This document shows, piece after piece, positions 46,685-55,457 of a DNA stretch of 64,000 bases (position 1 is its first letter; each line of letters starts with the position of its first letter). The position numbers were made by a program, and so were the translations under genes. This stretch comes from Hydrocarboniclastica marina (lineage in GTDB: Bacteria > Pseudomonadota > Gammaproteobacteria > Pseudomonadales > Oleiphilaceae), in the NCBI RefSeq assembly GCF_004851605.1, contig NZ_CP031093.1, positions 1,674,001-1,738,000 on the forward strand, written 5' to 3'. The notes beneath the pieces were generated by a model. That model was not told the DNA's origin, did not search any database, and worked only from the letters and a program-made list of their open reading frames with translations.

Positions 46685-47986
46685 ATGGTAAGCCGTAAAA
46701 CATTGTCTCAGATCTGTTTCGCTCTTCTTTTGCTGGTTGCGATGCCGGTACAGAGTGAGCTGAACATTCGCATCACCGAGGGCGCTGATAGTGCCCTGCC
46801 GATCTCCGTGGTGCCATTCGCCAATCCTGAAAATATGTCTCTGCCCGAGGATGTAGCGGGAGTGGTGCGGGACGACCTCATGATGAGCGGCGATTTCAAG
46901 GCATTGGCGCCGGAGAAAATGCTGAGCTTGCCGTCCCGCGGTGACCAGGTCTACTACCGTGATTGGCGCCTGCTCGACCAGCAGTATCTGGTCGTGGGCG
47001 AACTGACCCCGGCCGCAAACGGACGGGTGCAGTTGCGCTTTGAGCTGCTGGATGTAAACCGTCAGCAGCGCATTCTCGGCCAGCAGTCGACGGTCGACCG
47101 CGACAGTCTGCGTTCTCTGGGTCATTATGTTGCCGACAAAGTCTACGAGGCAGTTACAGGTATCAAAGGCGCCTTCTCAACGAAGCTCGCTTATGTGACC
47201 CAGAATGATTTGCTGGGCAAGCCTGTATACGAATTGCAGACCAGCGACGCTGACGGACGCAATTCTCGAGTTCTACTGAAGAGCTCAGAACCGATACTCT
47301 CCCCCGATTGGTCTCCGGACGGGCAAAAACTTGCTTATGTTTCTTTTGAGGGCGGTCGCCCGGCTATCTACGTCCATGAGCTCACGTCAGGCAAGCGTGA
47401 GAAAGTCGCAAGCTACCGGGGCATGAACTCCGCCCCAAACTGGGCTCCGGATGGGCGTTCTCTCCTGGTTACCCTGTCAAAGGACGGCAGTGCCGATCTG
47501 TATCGGCTGAACCTGGCGACCAAGGAGGTTCAGCGATTGACCGATCATTGGGCTATCGATACGGAGGGCAGCTGGTCGCCCGACGGTAAGCGAATCGCTT
47601 TCACTTCAGACCGGTCTGGTGGTCCCCAGGTTTATCTCATGGACGTCGCTAGCCGCAATGTCAGTCGTGTCACTTTCGAGGGCCGGTACAATGCTAGACC
47701 TCGTTTCTCGCCAGATGGTAAGACGCTGTATTTTATTCACCAGCGCGACGGTAACTTCCACACGGCGAAGTTGAATCTGGAGAGCGAAGAGATGACTATC
47801 CTAACGCGCACAGGGCTGGATGAAAGTCCTGATGTCGCGCCAAACGGGCAAATGTTAATCTATGCCACGGGTCGAGGTGATCAGACCGTTTTAGCTGTGG
47901 TATCAAGTGATGGGCGGTCGCATTACACTCTTCCGGCTAAAGAGGGTAAGGTCAAGGAACCTGCGTGGTCTCCCTTTCTAAACTAG
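46685..47986 (+). CDS. tolB: Tol-Pal system protein TolB
   Basis: A 433-residue periplasmic protein: signal peptide (residues about 1-24, [14 protein letters not shown]), an N-terminal mixed domain (about 25-170), and a six-bladed propeller with recurring SPDG(K/Q) blocks ([39 protein letters not shown]). It binds Pal and the colicin-type partners at the propeller face. The ATG at 46685 follows AGGA of the tolA stop context. pal is 27 bases downstream. Confidence 0.97.
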   Translation: MVSRKTLSQICFALLLLVAMPVQSELNIRITEGADSALPISVVPFANPENMSLPEDVAGVVRDDLMMSGDFKALAPEKMLSLPSRGDQVYYRDWRLLDQQYLVVGELTPAANGRVQLRFELLDVNRQQRILGQQSTVDRDSLRSLGHYVADKVYEAVTGIKGAFSTKLAYVTQNDLLGKPVYELQTSDADGRNSRVLLKSSEPILSPDWSPDGQKLAYVSFEGGRPAIYVHELTSGKREKVASYRGMNSAPNWAPDGRSLLVTLSKDGSADLYRLNLATKEVQRLTDHWAIDTEGSWSPDGKRIAFTSDRSGGPQVYLMDVASRNVSRVTFEGRYNARPRFSPDGKTLYFIHQRDGNFHTAKLNLESEEMTILTRTGLDESPDVAPNGQMLIYATGRGDQTVLAVVSSDGRSHYTLPAKEGKVKEPAWSPFLN

Positions 47987-48013
47987 TCAAAACATGGAAT
48001 CAAGGAACGCAAG

Positions 48014-48580
48014 ATGATCAATTACGCCAAGCAAAAAGCAGTTATCCTCGCGCTGTCGATGGCCTTTGTAGCGGGTTGTAGCTCTACAGGGTCGGATCAG
48101 GACTTCGGCATGCCTGGCGATGCGCAGCCCGTGGACCAGGACGGGGGCAGCGAAGTCTATGGCGGCGGCTCGGGCAGCGGTGTTTCTGGCAGTGATCTGG
48201 CGGATGAGCGCGCGGCGGCCGAGCAATCCCGTCAACAGGACATGGCCTTGCGCGACGTCCGTACCATTTACTTTGACTTCGACAGCGCCGAGATCCGGGC
48301 TGAATCACGCGACGTGTTGATGGCTCATGCTCGCTACCTCGCAAATAACAGCTCAACCGATGTTGTGCTGAAAGGCCACACCGACGAACGCGGTACGACC
48401 GAGTACAACCTCGCGCTGGGCGAACGTCGGGCCCAGGCTGTCGAACGCTACCTGGCTGTCAACGGTGTTTCACGGGACCGTATCGAAACCGTCAGCTACG
48501 GTGAGGAGCGCCCTGCCGTGAGTGGCAGCGGAGAAGAAGCTTACGCGAAGAACCGTCGCGTAGAACTTGAGTACGAGTAA
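48014..48580 (+). CDS. pal: peptidoglycan-associated lipoprotein Pal
   Basis: A 188-residue outer-membrane lipoprotein. The lipobox VAGC puts the lipid-bearing Cys at about residue 22. A Gly/Ser-rich linker follows, then an OmpA-type domain (about 75-188): TIYFDFDSAEI, LKGHTDERGTTEYNLALGERRA and KNRRVELEYE bind meso-DAP peptidoglycan. AAGGAA precedes the ATG. It anchors the outer membrane at the division site together with TolB. Confidence 0.97.
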   Translation: MINYAKQKAVILALSMAFVAGCSSTGSDQDFGMPGDAQPVDQDGGSEVYGGGSGSGVSGSDLADERAAAEQSRQQDMALRDVRTIYFDFDSAEIRAESRDVLMAHARYLANNSSTDVVLKGHTDERGTTEYNLALGERRAQAVERYLAVNGVSRDRIETVSYGEERPAVSGSGEEAYAKNRRVELEYE

Positions 48581-48587
48581 CATCGTC

Positions 48588-49349
48588 ATGCGAAATTTGC
48601 TTTTGGCTGGTGTGCTGCTGGCCTTGGGTAGTGCAGTATCAGCCCAATCGGTGCCCGCTTTTCAGTCAGGTAACGACGGTACTCGCAATCAGGCCGCGAG
48701 CGAGTTGTTCTTCATGGTTGAACAATTGCGTGAAGAGGTCAGAACCCTGCGTGGAAAGGTTGAAGAGCAGCAACACCAGATCGAGAAGCTCTCCACCCAG
48801 GGACGGGATCGCTATGTCGACCTGGACGGCCGACTGCTCGAGCTCTCAAAGCGTCTTTCTGCGCTAGAGGACGCGGGCTCAGTGCCGGCTGTTAACCCGT
48901 CGCCCACCGGCGCGGCCGCCACCCAAAGCAAACCCGGAGACACGTCAGCGAAGTCATTCAGGCAGCCGAACGACTTTGAGCAAAAAACATACAACGCGAT
49001 CCAGGAAAAAATTCGGGCCAAACAGTACACGACTGCCATTGATGAGCTGTACGAGTTTATTGCGGCTTATCCCGAAGGCGATCTGACCGTTAACGCCTAT
49101 TATTGGCTGGGCGAGTTGTATCTGGCGGAGTCCGAGCCTGACCAGGCGAGACAGGCCTTCACTATTGTCACGGCCCGGTTCCCTGAACACCGCAAGGCCG
49201 CAGATGCGTTGTACAAGCTAGGTATTGCCCAGCAGAGCCTGAGTCAGAATGCTGAAGCACGTGAAACCATGCGGTCGGTGCAACAGCGCTATCCCGGCAG
49301 TAACGCGGCTGAGCTGGCGAATGAGTTTTTGCGGAAGAACCCGGGCTGA
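48588..49349 (+). CDS. cpoB: Tol-associated periplasmic protein CpoB (YbgF)
   Basis: A 253-residue secreted protein. Signal peptide MRNLLLAGVLLALGSAVSA, then a coiled coil (about 35-90, ELFFMVEQLREEVRTLRGKVEEQQHQIEKL) that trimerises, a Pro/Thr linker, and three TPR repeats (about 130-253). It coordinates Tol with PBP1B in E. coli. The ATG at 48588 sits eight bases after the pal stop; an upstream TTG overlaps pal and would spoil the signal peptide. Last gene of the tol operon. Confidence 0.93.
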   Translation: MRNLLLAGVLLALGSAVSAQSVPAFQSGNDGTRNQAASELFFMVEQLREEVRTLRGKVEEQQHQIEKLSTQGRDRYVDLDGRLLELSKRLSALEDAGSVPAVNPSPTGAAATQSKPGDTSAKSFRQPNDFEQKTYNAIQEKIRAKQYTTAIDELYEFIAAYPEGDLTVNAYYWLGELYLAESEPDQARQAFTIVTARFPEHRKAADALYKLGIAQQSLSQNAEARETMRSVQQRYPGSNAAELANEFLRKNPG

Positions 49350-49416
49350 TCTTCAGTCAGGCTTAAAGGGCAGAGCAGGGCTGTCGTCGGGAGACCCTGA
49401 AAGGGCAATAAAACGC

Positions 49417-49444
49417 TTGCGAAGCTGGCAAAAATCCGTACCAT
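49417..49444 (+). promoter_or_regulatory. putative promoter of the tRNA-Lys pair
   Basis: TTGCGA (49417-49422), a 16-base spacer and TACCAT (49439-49444) lie 13 bases before the first tRNA. Matches are four of six at both boxes. Transcription would begin within a few bases of the tRNA. Confidence 0.5.
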
Positions 49445-49457
49445 ATGCGCCTCGATC

Positions 49458-49533
49458 GGGTCGTTAGCTCAGTTGGTAGAGCAGTTGGCTTTTAACCAAT
49501 TGGTCGCAAGTTCGAATCTTGCACGACCCACCA
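49458..49533 (+). tRNA. tRNA-Lys (TTT), copy 1
   Basis: 76 bases with an encoded CCA. The acceptor GGGTCGT pairs with ACGACCC, the D-arm has AGCTCAGTTGGTAGAGC, the anticodon loop CTTTTAA gives anticodon TTT, and the T-loop is GTTCGAATC. It decodes AAA and AAG lysine codons. Confidence 0.98.
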
Positions 49534-49578
49534 TTTTTGCCATCGGTGTGTTTTCGGCATCGAGGGCTCGCTTCAGGC

Positions 49579-49654
49579 GGGTCGTTAGCTCAGTTGGTAG
49601 AGCAGTTGGCTTTTAACCAATTGGTCGCAAGTTCGAATCTTGCACGACCCACCA
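49579..49654 (+). tRNA. tRNA-Lys (TTT), copy 2
   Basis: Identical in all 76 bases to the copy at 49458-49533, 121 bases downstream, with CCA encoded. The spacer (49534-49578) differs from the flanks of copy 1, so only the tRNA itself is repeated. Both should come from one transcript ended by the terminator at 49663. Confidence 0.98.
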
Positions 49655-49662
49655 TCCTATAG

Positions 49663-49695
49663 AGAGAGCTTGACTGTTCAAGCTCTCTTTTTTTT
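49663..49695 (+). terminator. rho-independent terminator of the tRNA-Lys pair
   Basis: AGAGAGCTTGA (49663-49673) pairs perfectly with 49678-49688 around a four-base loop and is followed by a run of T. It starts nine bases after the second tRNA. Confidence 0.95.
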
Positions 49696-49863
49696 GGCCG
49701 ATTTCCGGCTTTTCTGTTCGGAATGGCGTGTCACTATTTCTCAGAGGCTGCACGGGCAATGGTGTCAGGCTGCACAAATGCCGTGCCCAGGGGTTAGAAT
49801 CGGTTTGCGGAACCCCATATTAAGTTACTGACATGTTGTCGAACCGAGGTTGCGGACGCGATT

Positions 49864-50925
49864 ATGACAGAGAGACAAGACCGAATCCTGGTGCAGGAAT
49901 TTTTCGCCCGCGAACACGAGGCCCGGGCGGTGGGCGGTGCCGACACACAGTTACTCAGGCAGCGGATCAAAGCGTTGCTGAAGGAGCGGGACGCCGCGCT
50001 GGTTGCGCACTACTATACCGACCCTGAGCTGCAGTCGCTGGCTGAAGAAACGGGCGGCTGCGTATCGGATTCGCTGGAAATGGCCCGCTTCGGCAGTTTG
50101 CATGCTGCCTCTACTCTGGTTGTGTGCGGCGTGAAGTTCATGGGTGAAACTGCAAAGATTCTGAACCCAGAAAAGACGGTGCTCATGCCCACTCTGGAGG
50201 CAACCTGTTCTTTGGATATCGGCTGCCCAGACGATGAGTTCACTGCCTTCTGTGATGCCCACCCGGACCGCACGGTGGTCGTTTATGCCAATACCTCAGC
50301 GGCGGTAAAAGCGCGTGCCGACTGGGTGGTAACCTCCAGCTGCGCACAGGAAATCGTCAGCTATCTCGACAGCCGGGGCGAAAAAATCCTTTGGGCTCCC
50401 GATCGCCACCTTGGCCAGTATATCCAGTCCGCAACCGGCGCAGATATGCTTCTTTGGGACGGCAGCTGTATTGTCCATGAAGAGTTCAAGGCCCAGGCGC
50501 TTGATGACCTTAAAGCCCTCTATCCGGACGCGGCGGTGCTGGTACATCCGGAGTCACCCGCGGCGGTTGTTGAGCTGGCGGACGTGGTGGGGTCGACCTC
50601 TCGCCTGATCCAGGCTGCAACCGAACTGCCAAACCAGCGATTCATCGTGGCGACCGATAGCGGTATCTTCTACAAAATGAAGCAGAGTGCGCCCAACAAA
50701 ATTTTTATAGAAGCACCGACCGCAGGTCGCGGCGCTACCTGCAGGAGCTGTGCCCAGTGCCCCTGGATGGGAATGAATGGACTTGAGAATCTTCTTGCTG
50801 TACTGGAGAGAGGGCATCAGGAGATTGAAGTTGATCCCGGGGTCAGAAAAAGGGCGCTGGTGCCACTCGGACGTATGCTGGACTTTACCCGGAATCATCA
50901 AGCCAGAGCGGTCGGTAATGGTTGA
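49864..50925 (+). CDS. nadA: quinolinate synthase
   Basis: A 353-residue [4Fe-4S] enzyme that condenses iminoaspartate and dihydroxyacetone phosphate to quinolinate in NAD synthesis. The three cluster Cys are at VVCGVKF (near 91), SSCAQEI (near 160) and within [10 protein letters not shown] (near 300); [11 protein letters not shown] and [10 protein letters not shown] are family blocks. The tail YTxxLG-like end is absent, length normal. It is monocistronic after the tRNAs; the next gene is convergent, 11 bases away. Confidence 0.96.
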   Translation: MTERQDRILVQEFFAREHEARAVGGADTQLLRQRIKALLKERDAALVAHYYTDPELQSLAEETGGCVSDSLEMARFGSLHAASTLVVCGVKFMGETAKILNPEKTVLMPTLEATCSLDIGCPDDEFTAFCDAHPDRTVVVYANTSAAVKARADWVVTSSCAQEIVSYLDSRGEKILWAPDRHLGQYIQSATGADMLLWDGSCIVHEEFKAQALDDLKALYPDAAVLVHPESPAAVVELADVVGSTSRLIQAATELPNQRFIVATDSGIFYKMKQSAPNKIFIEAPTAGRGATCRSCAQCPWMGMNGLENLLAVLERGHQEIEVDPGVRKRALVPLGRMLDFTRNHQARAVGNG

Positions 50926-50935
50926 AGCGGCGGCT

Positions 50936-52405
50936 TTACCGTTCCCCGGATTGGTCGATGCGCGCTAGCACTTCCTGCAATCGGTTGCGAAGTGCTTCCT
51001 GAACCTGAAGATTGCCCTGGGCTCGATTAATGGCCTCGCGCAGATGCATCTCAGCCCTTTCAGGGTTGCTCATCAAGAGCTCATATTCTGCCCGGGCACG
51101 ATGAACTTCCACGATGTTGCGCGACTCGACCTGAGCGTCTGCTAGGCGTTGCCAGATCTGACTGTTTTGAGGGTCGTTGCGGGTCAGTTTCTCGTAGAGT
51201 CTAGCCGCTGCCTCCGGACGGTTCTGGGCCATGCGAACCTCAGCCAGCTTACTTTGCAGCGGAACATTGCCAGGGCTTCGCCTGAGTGCCTGCTCGAGCC
51301 TGTCCGCGGCCTGTTCGAATTTGTCGAGTGTCAGTTCCGCAGATGCCAGAGTGACTACCAGGGAAATATGGCCAGGATGGTCCTCCAGTAGCCCCTGAAG
51401 AATCCCGATTGCCTCTTCCGCTCTGTTGTCCGCTTGCAATGCTATCGCCAGGCCGTAACGCAGGGCGGCATTTTTTTCCGAGCCGGGTTTCTCTAGCTGT
51501 TCTTCAAAGGTTTTGACGGCATCGCTGGCCGATTGGGCATATTTGACGAGTGCCCGAGCCCTCATAAGATGATACTCGAGTGAGTCGCCGCGACTTCCCT
51601 TGGGGTATTGGGCAGCCCGGTTCTGCGTGTCCGATACACGGGACTCCGTTAGAGGGTGAGTGGAGAGGTACTCCGGCGGACGGTCCCCCTGCAGTCGCGC
51701 CCGACGCAGCATCTGGCCGAACATCCGGGGCATGGCGTCGGGGTCATAACCGGCTTTTGCCATGATCTCCAGGCCGACGCGATCGGCCTCCTGCTCGTTG
51801 AGGCGGCTGTACTGGAGCATGTTCTGGATCGCGAGCGCCTGACTGCCAGCAATCGCGGCCAGGCCGATATCGCTCCGGGTTACCGCCGATAGAATAATGC
51901 CCGCCACCATGCCGGCAAGCGCCATCGGTGCTGCCCGCTCCTGTTGCTCCATGCGCCTGGCGAAGTGGCGTTGACTGAGGTGCGCCAATTCGTGGGCCAT
52001 AACGGACACAAACTGCTGCTCGGTTTCGGCGTGAAGGAAAAGGCCGGCATTGACCCCGATTATTCCGCCCGGAACCGCAAAAGCATTTATCGCGGGATCG
52101 TCCAGGATAACCAGTGTGAGGTCGCGATTGTTAAGCTGTACGTGAGGTACGAGGTTGTAAACTACAGAGCTCAGATAGTCCTCGAGAAGCGGATCCCGAA
52201 GCACAGGCATTGTTTTGCGCAAAGAACGCATGACGTGTTCGGCGATAGCAGCTTCCTGCTGGCTCGACAGGAGTCCGCCTCCGGCGCCTCCGAGGGTAGG
52301 CAACTGCTCAGCCAGGGCTGGCCGCACGCCGCCAATCGCAAGGGTGCCAGCGAGAACCAGAACCATGACATACTGGGTAGAGGATCGTCGTACCAAGGCG
52401 CCCAT
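50936..52405 (-). CDS. M48 metalloprotease with TPR repeats (BepA-like)
   Basis: A 489-residue periplasmic zinc protease and chaperone. Signal peptide about residues 1-32 (YVMVLVLAGTLAIGGVRPALA), zinc motif HELAH (about 138-142; HExxH), the third ligand Glu in NEQEADRVGLEIMAKAGYDP (about 203), and four or more TPR units in the C-terminal 230 residues. E. coli BepA trims misassembled LptD and BAM clients. Convergent with nadA and divergent from tusA-like, as in Pseudomonas. A GGGG ten bases before the ATG is its ribosome site. Confidence 0.9.
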   Translation of the reverse strand: MGALVRRSSTQYVMVLVLAGTLAIGGVRPALAEQLPTLGGAGGGLLSSQQEAAIAEHVMRSLRKTMPVLRDPLLEDYLSSVVYNLVPHVQLNNRDLTLVILDDPAINAFAVPGGIIGVNAGLFLHAETEQQFVSVMAHELAHLSQRHFARRMEQQERAAPMALAGMVAGIILSAVTRSDIGLAAIAGSQALAIQNMLQYSRLNEQEADRVGLEIMAKAGYDPDAMPRMFGQMLRRARLQGDRPPEYLSTHPLTESRVSDTQNRAAQYPKGSRGDSLEYHLMRARALVKYAQSASDAVKTFEEQLEKPGSEKNAALRYGLAIALQADNRAEEAIGILQGLLEDHPGHISLVVTLASAELTLDKFEQAADRLEQALRRSPGNVPLQSKLAEVRMAQNRPEAAARLYEKLTRNDPQNSQIWQRLADAQVESRNIVEVHRARAEYELLMSNPERAEMHLREAINRAQGNLQVQEALRNRLQEVLARIDQSGER

Positions 52406-52725
52406 TGAATTTTTACCCCGTGCTAGAAAATGCGCGTAATGACTGCTTCCGGTTTTGGACCCGGTTTGAGAGTATAGGTTCTTATATCTGGCGTGGAGCT
52501 AGGAAAGTTCGATCCTCTGGCTGCTACCGACGCAAGGTCTCGCTGGTCCTTCGGCTCTCAGAACGTCGGGCAGCTTGATGGTCGACTAATCAAACCGTGG
52601 CGCCTGCGGACGATTGTAGTAGAGCGAAATGTTCACAGGTGGATTGTCCAGCGTGATGAGCCCTGAACAGACCCATACCTGAACAAAAGTCATACTCCGC
52701 AAAGAGCAGCGGCAAGGGAGGCTCA
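52406..52725. other. divergent intergenic region, bepA-like / tusA-like
   Basis: 320 bases with no supported gene. TATACT on the minus strand near 52470-52480 is a possible -10 for the protease gene without a good -35, and CATACT at 52689-52694 a weak -10 for the sulfur-carrier gene. Nothing else stands out. Confidence 0.4.
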
Positions 52726-52986
52726 ATGACTGATAATGAAGTCCAGGCTGCAGCTTCGGCTACGCCAGACCAGGTCCTCGACACGAGCGCGCTCAACTGC
52801 CCGATGCCCTTGCTCAAAACCAAACTCGCCCTGAACAATATGGCAGTCGGCTCAAAGTTGTTGGTAGTTGCCACAGACTCCGGCTCTGCTCGCGACATTC
52901 CTCACTACATTTCCAGAACAGACCACCGGCTGCTGGATCAGGCCGAGTCAGAGGGGCGTTTTCGGTTCCTGATCGAGCGGGGATAA
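52726..52986 (+). CDS. TusA/SirA-type sulfur carrier protein
   Basis: An 86-residue protein of the sulfurtransferase fold. LDTSALNCPMPLLKTKLALNNM contains the CPxP motif (Cys near 26) that carries persulfide sulfur, and VVATDSGSARDIPHY is the second conserved block. The preceding GGGAGG sets the start. In Pseudomonas the equivalent gene (between bepA and bcp) supports molybdenum cofactor and denitrification enzymes; I infer a similar thiol-transfer role. It may not be the tRNA-thiolating TusA itself. Confidence 0.88.
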   Translation: MTDNEVQAAASATPDQVLDTSALNCPMPLLKTKLALNNMAVGSKLLVVATDSGSARDIPHYISRTDHRLLDQAESEGRFRFLIERG

Positions 52987-53071
52987 CTGAACGCCAACCT
53001 TGTGTTTACGATATAGAGATTCAGGGGAGGAGGTGGCGCGACCTTAAATCACGCGCGCTCTACATGCTGTT

Positions 53072-53542
53072 TTAAAGAGACTGGGCGGCCGCCAGAACTT
53101 CCTCAACATGACCTTTGACCTTTACACCGCGCCATTCCCGGGCAAGTCTGCCGTCAGCGTCGATCAGAAAAGTGCTGCGTTCTATCCCCAGGTGTTCCTT
53201 GCCATAGAGTTTCTTGAGCTTGATTACATCAAAAAGCCTGCAAACGGATTCGTCCGGATCGGAAATCAGATCGAACGGGAACGACTGCTTGGCTTTGAAG
53301 TTTTCGTGGCTGCGAAGACTGTCGCGTGAGACTCCGAGGATACGCGTATTGGCTGCTTCAAATGCGCTTATGGCATCGCGAAATTCCTGGCCTTCTGTCG
53401 TACAGCCGGGCGTGCTGTCCTTGGGGTAGAAGTAGATCACGAGGTTCTTTCCGCGCTCTGCGGACAATGTGAAGGTCTGATCGCCGGTTGCGGTCGCAGT
53501 GAAGTCAGGGACAGCCTGTCCCACTGAAAGCTTTGTCGACAT
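53072..53542 (-). CDS. bcp: peroxiredoxin, Bcp/PrxQ family, lacking the i+5 resolving cysteine
   Basis: A 156-residue thiol peroxidase. The peroxidatic Cys47 is in DSTPGCTTE. In E. coli Bcp a resolving Cys follows five residues later; here that position is Gln (TPGCTTEGQEF). Another Cys is at 101 (DESVCRLF), matching E. coli Cys99. It is thus likely a 1-Cys enzyme or uses Cys101. The ATG at 53542 follows AGGAGAG; an upstream in-frame start at 53572 has none. It is 35 bases after the GcvR-like gene on the same strand. Confidence 0.93.
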   Translation of the reverse strand: MSTKLSVGQAVPDFTATATGDQTFTLSAERGKNLVIYFYPKDSTPGCTTEGQEFRDAISAFEAANTRILGVSRDSLRSHENFKAKQSFPFDLISDPDESVCRLFDVIKLKKLYGKEHLGIERSTFLIDADGRLAREWRGVKVKGHVEEVLAAAQSL

Positions 53543-53577
53543 GAATCTCTCCTGAGCAAAAATTTTGACCAATCGAT

Positions 53578-54126
53578 CTAGATGCCGCGCAGAGGCTCTA
53601 TCACGGCATCGAGATTGCGTTCGTCACAGAACAGCATGAACTCTTCCCTCATTGAAGGAAGGTGAGTCGACGGCGGCAGGCGCACGACCAACGTCATCGA
53701 GAAAATTCGCGTGTCGGACTGGTGCGCGTTGTAGGTATTGGACTGGAGATCATCAACAGCGATGTCCCTTGACGAAAAGAAAAGCACTACATCATGAATG
53801 ATGCCGGGCCCGTCGGCGGCCACAACGTTGACAGTGTATGGCATGCCGGGACGATTGGGGCGCCCCGGGGTGCGCTGGATCTGCAGGCTCCAGCCGTGGC
53901 GTTGCCGAAGTCTTTCGAGCGCCTGTTCAAGCTTGGAAACCAGGTCCCAGCTGCCGGTCACAAGCCAGTACGCAGCGGACTCTTCGCCAAGTACCGTCAT
54001 CCGGCACTCCAGTATCGTGCACCGATGACTTGCGACCTCGCGGGAAATGTCCAGGATAGCCAGTTGATGCTCCCGCCCGATAGCCGATATAACAAGGTAG
54101 TTTTCACGTTTGACCGGCTTGTGCAT
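53578..54126 (-). CDS. GcvR-like ACT-domain regulator
   Basis: A 182-residue cytosolic protein with two ACT domains: about 8-85 (YLVISAIGREHQLAILDISREVASHRCTILE) and about 92-180 (YTVNVVAADGPGIIHDVVLFFSSRDIAVDDLQSNTY). This is the layout of GcvR, which senses glycine and checks GcvA. No gcvA is nearby; in Pseudomonas the same gene sits between bcp and dapA as here. It is probably co-transcribed with bcp. The start is at 54126, with GGAGG 13 bases upstream. Confidence 0.88.
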   Translation of the reverse strand: MHKPVKRENYLVISAIGREHQLAILDISREVASHRCTILECRMTVLGEESAAYWLVTGSWDLVSKLEQALERLRQRHGWSLQIQRTPGRPNRPGMPYTVNVVAADGPGIIHDVVLFFSSRDIAVDDLQSNTYNAHQSDTRIFSMTLVVRLPPSTHLPSMREEFMLFCDERNLDAVIEPLRGI

Positions 54127-54431
54127 GGTAAGCGGAATGCCTCCTTCATCACTTACAATCGAGTAAGCTGGCAGCGGGCCGGCAGCTTAGCGGGTGTCAG
54201 CCAGATCGCCGACGAAGGAACCATGGTCGTCAGGCCCCTTGTTCAAGTCAAGCATAAACGGCCCGACAGCGCGCGTCGGATGCCCACTAACGGATCTGAA
54301 CTCGACGGTAATAGTAAAAAAGAGACGTACTGCAAGTTTCGCTAGGTTAAATCATGCCGTCCGGTGCAATAGATCCTTGTGTCGGTGCCTACCCAACATT
54401 ACCATTACCGTTTTCTTCGGACGGAGTGGCT
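54127..54431. other. divergent region gcvR-like / dapA
   Basis: 305 bases containing short in-frame extensions upstream of dapA that are not conserved. A weak palindrome (AAGCTG...CAGCTT, 54167-54190 area) is visible. It should hold the promoters of both genes but I cannot name them with confidence. Confidence 0.35.
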
Positions 54432-55307
54432 ATGATCACCGGGAGCCTTGTCGCCCTAGTAACCCCTATGCATCCAGACGATTCAATCGATTGGGAACGT
54501 CTGGACCGGCTGGTGGATTTTCACCTTGAAAATGGAACCGACGGCATCGTCGCGATGGGCACTACGGGTGAGTCAGCAACCCTGGACCCGCAGGAGCATC
54601 TTGATGTCATCCGCCGCATCGTCCAGCGCGTCGATGGACGAATCAGTGTCCTGGCAGGAACCGGCGGTAATTCTACCCGCGAAGCTGTCGACCTGACCCG
54701 GGAAGCCCATCACATCGGTGCCGACGCTTGCCTTCTCGTGGTTCCGTACTACAACAAACCGACCCAGGAGGGGCTGTACCGCCATTTCCTGAAGGTTGCG
54801 GAAGAGGTCCCGGTAGATCAGATTCTGTATAACGTCCCTGGCAGGACCGCCTGCGATATGCTGAACGAGACTGTAGTCCGGTTGGCCGACGTGCCGAACA
54901 TCATTGGTATAAAGGATGCTACAGGCAATATCAGCCGCGGTGAGGAGCTGATCAAGCTGGTCAAGGGCAGGCTGGCCGTGTACTCAGGAGATGATGCCAC
55001 CGCAATGGAACTGATGCTGCGTGGCGGCAAGGGCAATGTCTCAGTTACGGCCAATGTGGCGCCGGCCGGTATGGCCAAGCTCTGTAAGCTCGCCATAGAA
55101 GGGCAGGAAGCGGAGGCTAAAGCGCTAAACGACAAGCTAATGCCGCTACACCGCAAGCTTTTTCTTGAAGCCAACCCGATCCCCGTCAAATGGGCACTGC
55201 AGCAGATGGGGCTGATCGACTCTGGCATTCGGCTGCCATTGACCCCGCTCAGCGAGGAGTTCCATGGCGATGTCCGGGAAGCACTCGTTTCGGCCGGCGT
55301 ACTCTGA
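54432..55307 (+). CDS. dapA: 4-hydroxy-tetrahydrodipicolinate synthase
   Basis: A 291-residue TIM-barrel aldolase of lysine and DAP synthesis. GTTGESATL (about 43-51) has the Thr of the catalytic triad, YNVPGRT (about 133-139) the Tyr, and the Schiff-base Lys is in GIKDATG (about 161). The ATG at 54432 follows GGAG; the longer frame to 54354 is not family-like. Divergent from the gcvR-like gene. bamC follows 150 bases later, a known partner in the dapA-bamC unit. Confidence 0.97.
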   Translation: MITGSLVALVTPMHPDDSIDWERLDRLVDFHLENGTDGIVAMGTTGESATLDPQEHLDVIRRIVQRVDGRISVLAGTGGNSTREAVDLTREAHHIGADACLLVVPYYNKPTQEGLYRHFLKVAEEVPVDQILYNVPGRTACDMLNETVVRLADVPNIIGIKDATGNISRGEELIKLVKGRLAVYSGDDATAMELMLRGGKGNVSVTANVAPAGMAKLCKLAIEGQEAEAKALNDKLMPLHRKLFLEANPIPVKWALQQMGLIDSGIRLPLTPLSEEFHGDVREALVSAGVL

Positions 55308-55457
55308 TCCCCCTACAGGTCTGCCAGCCTGAGCGGGAGCCGTTGTGACGCCATTTTAGCCGGCGCTTTTCGTTCTGTCGAAAGCGGGACAGAGCGGGCG
55401 CGAGTTTCATCTCGTTCTCAATCGAGTTTTACCTCATTCTCAATAAAGGTTGTCGTC

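Noticed and set aside
49458-49654. Prophage or genomic island at the tandem tRNA-Lys genes
   Set aside because: Flanking genes (cpoB, nadA) are the conserved core order and there is no integrase or mobility gene.
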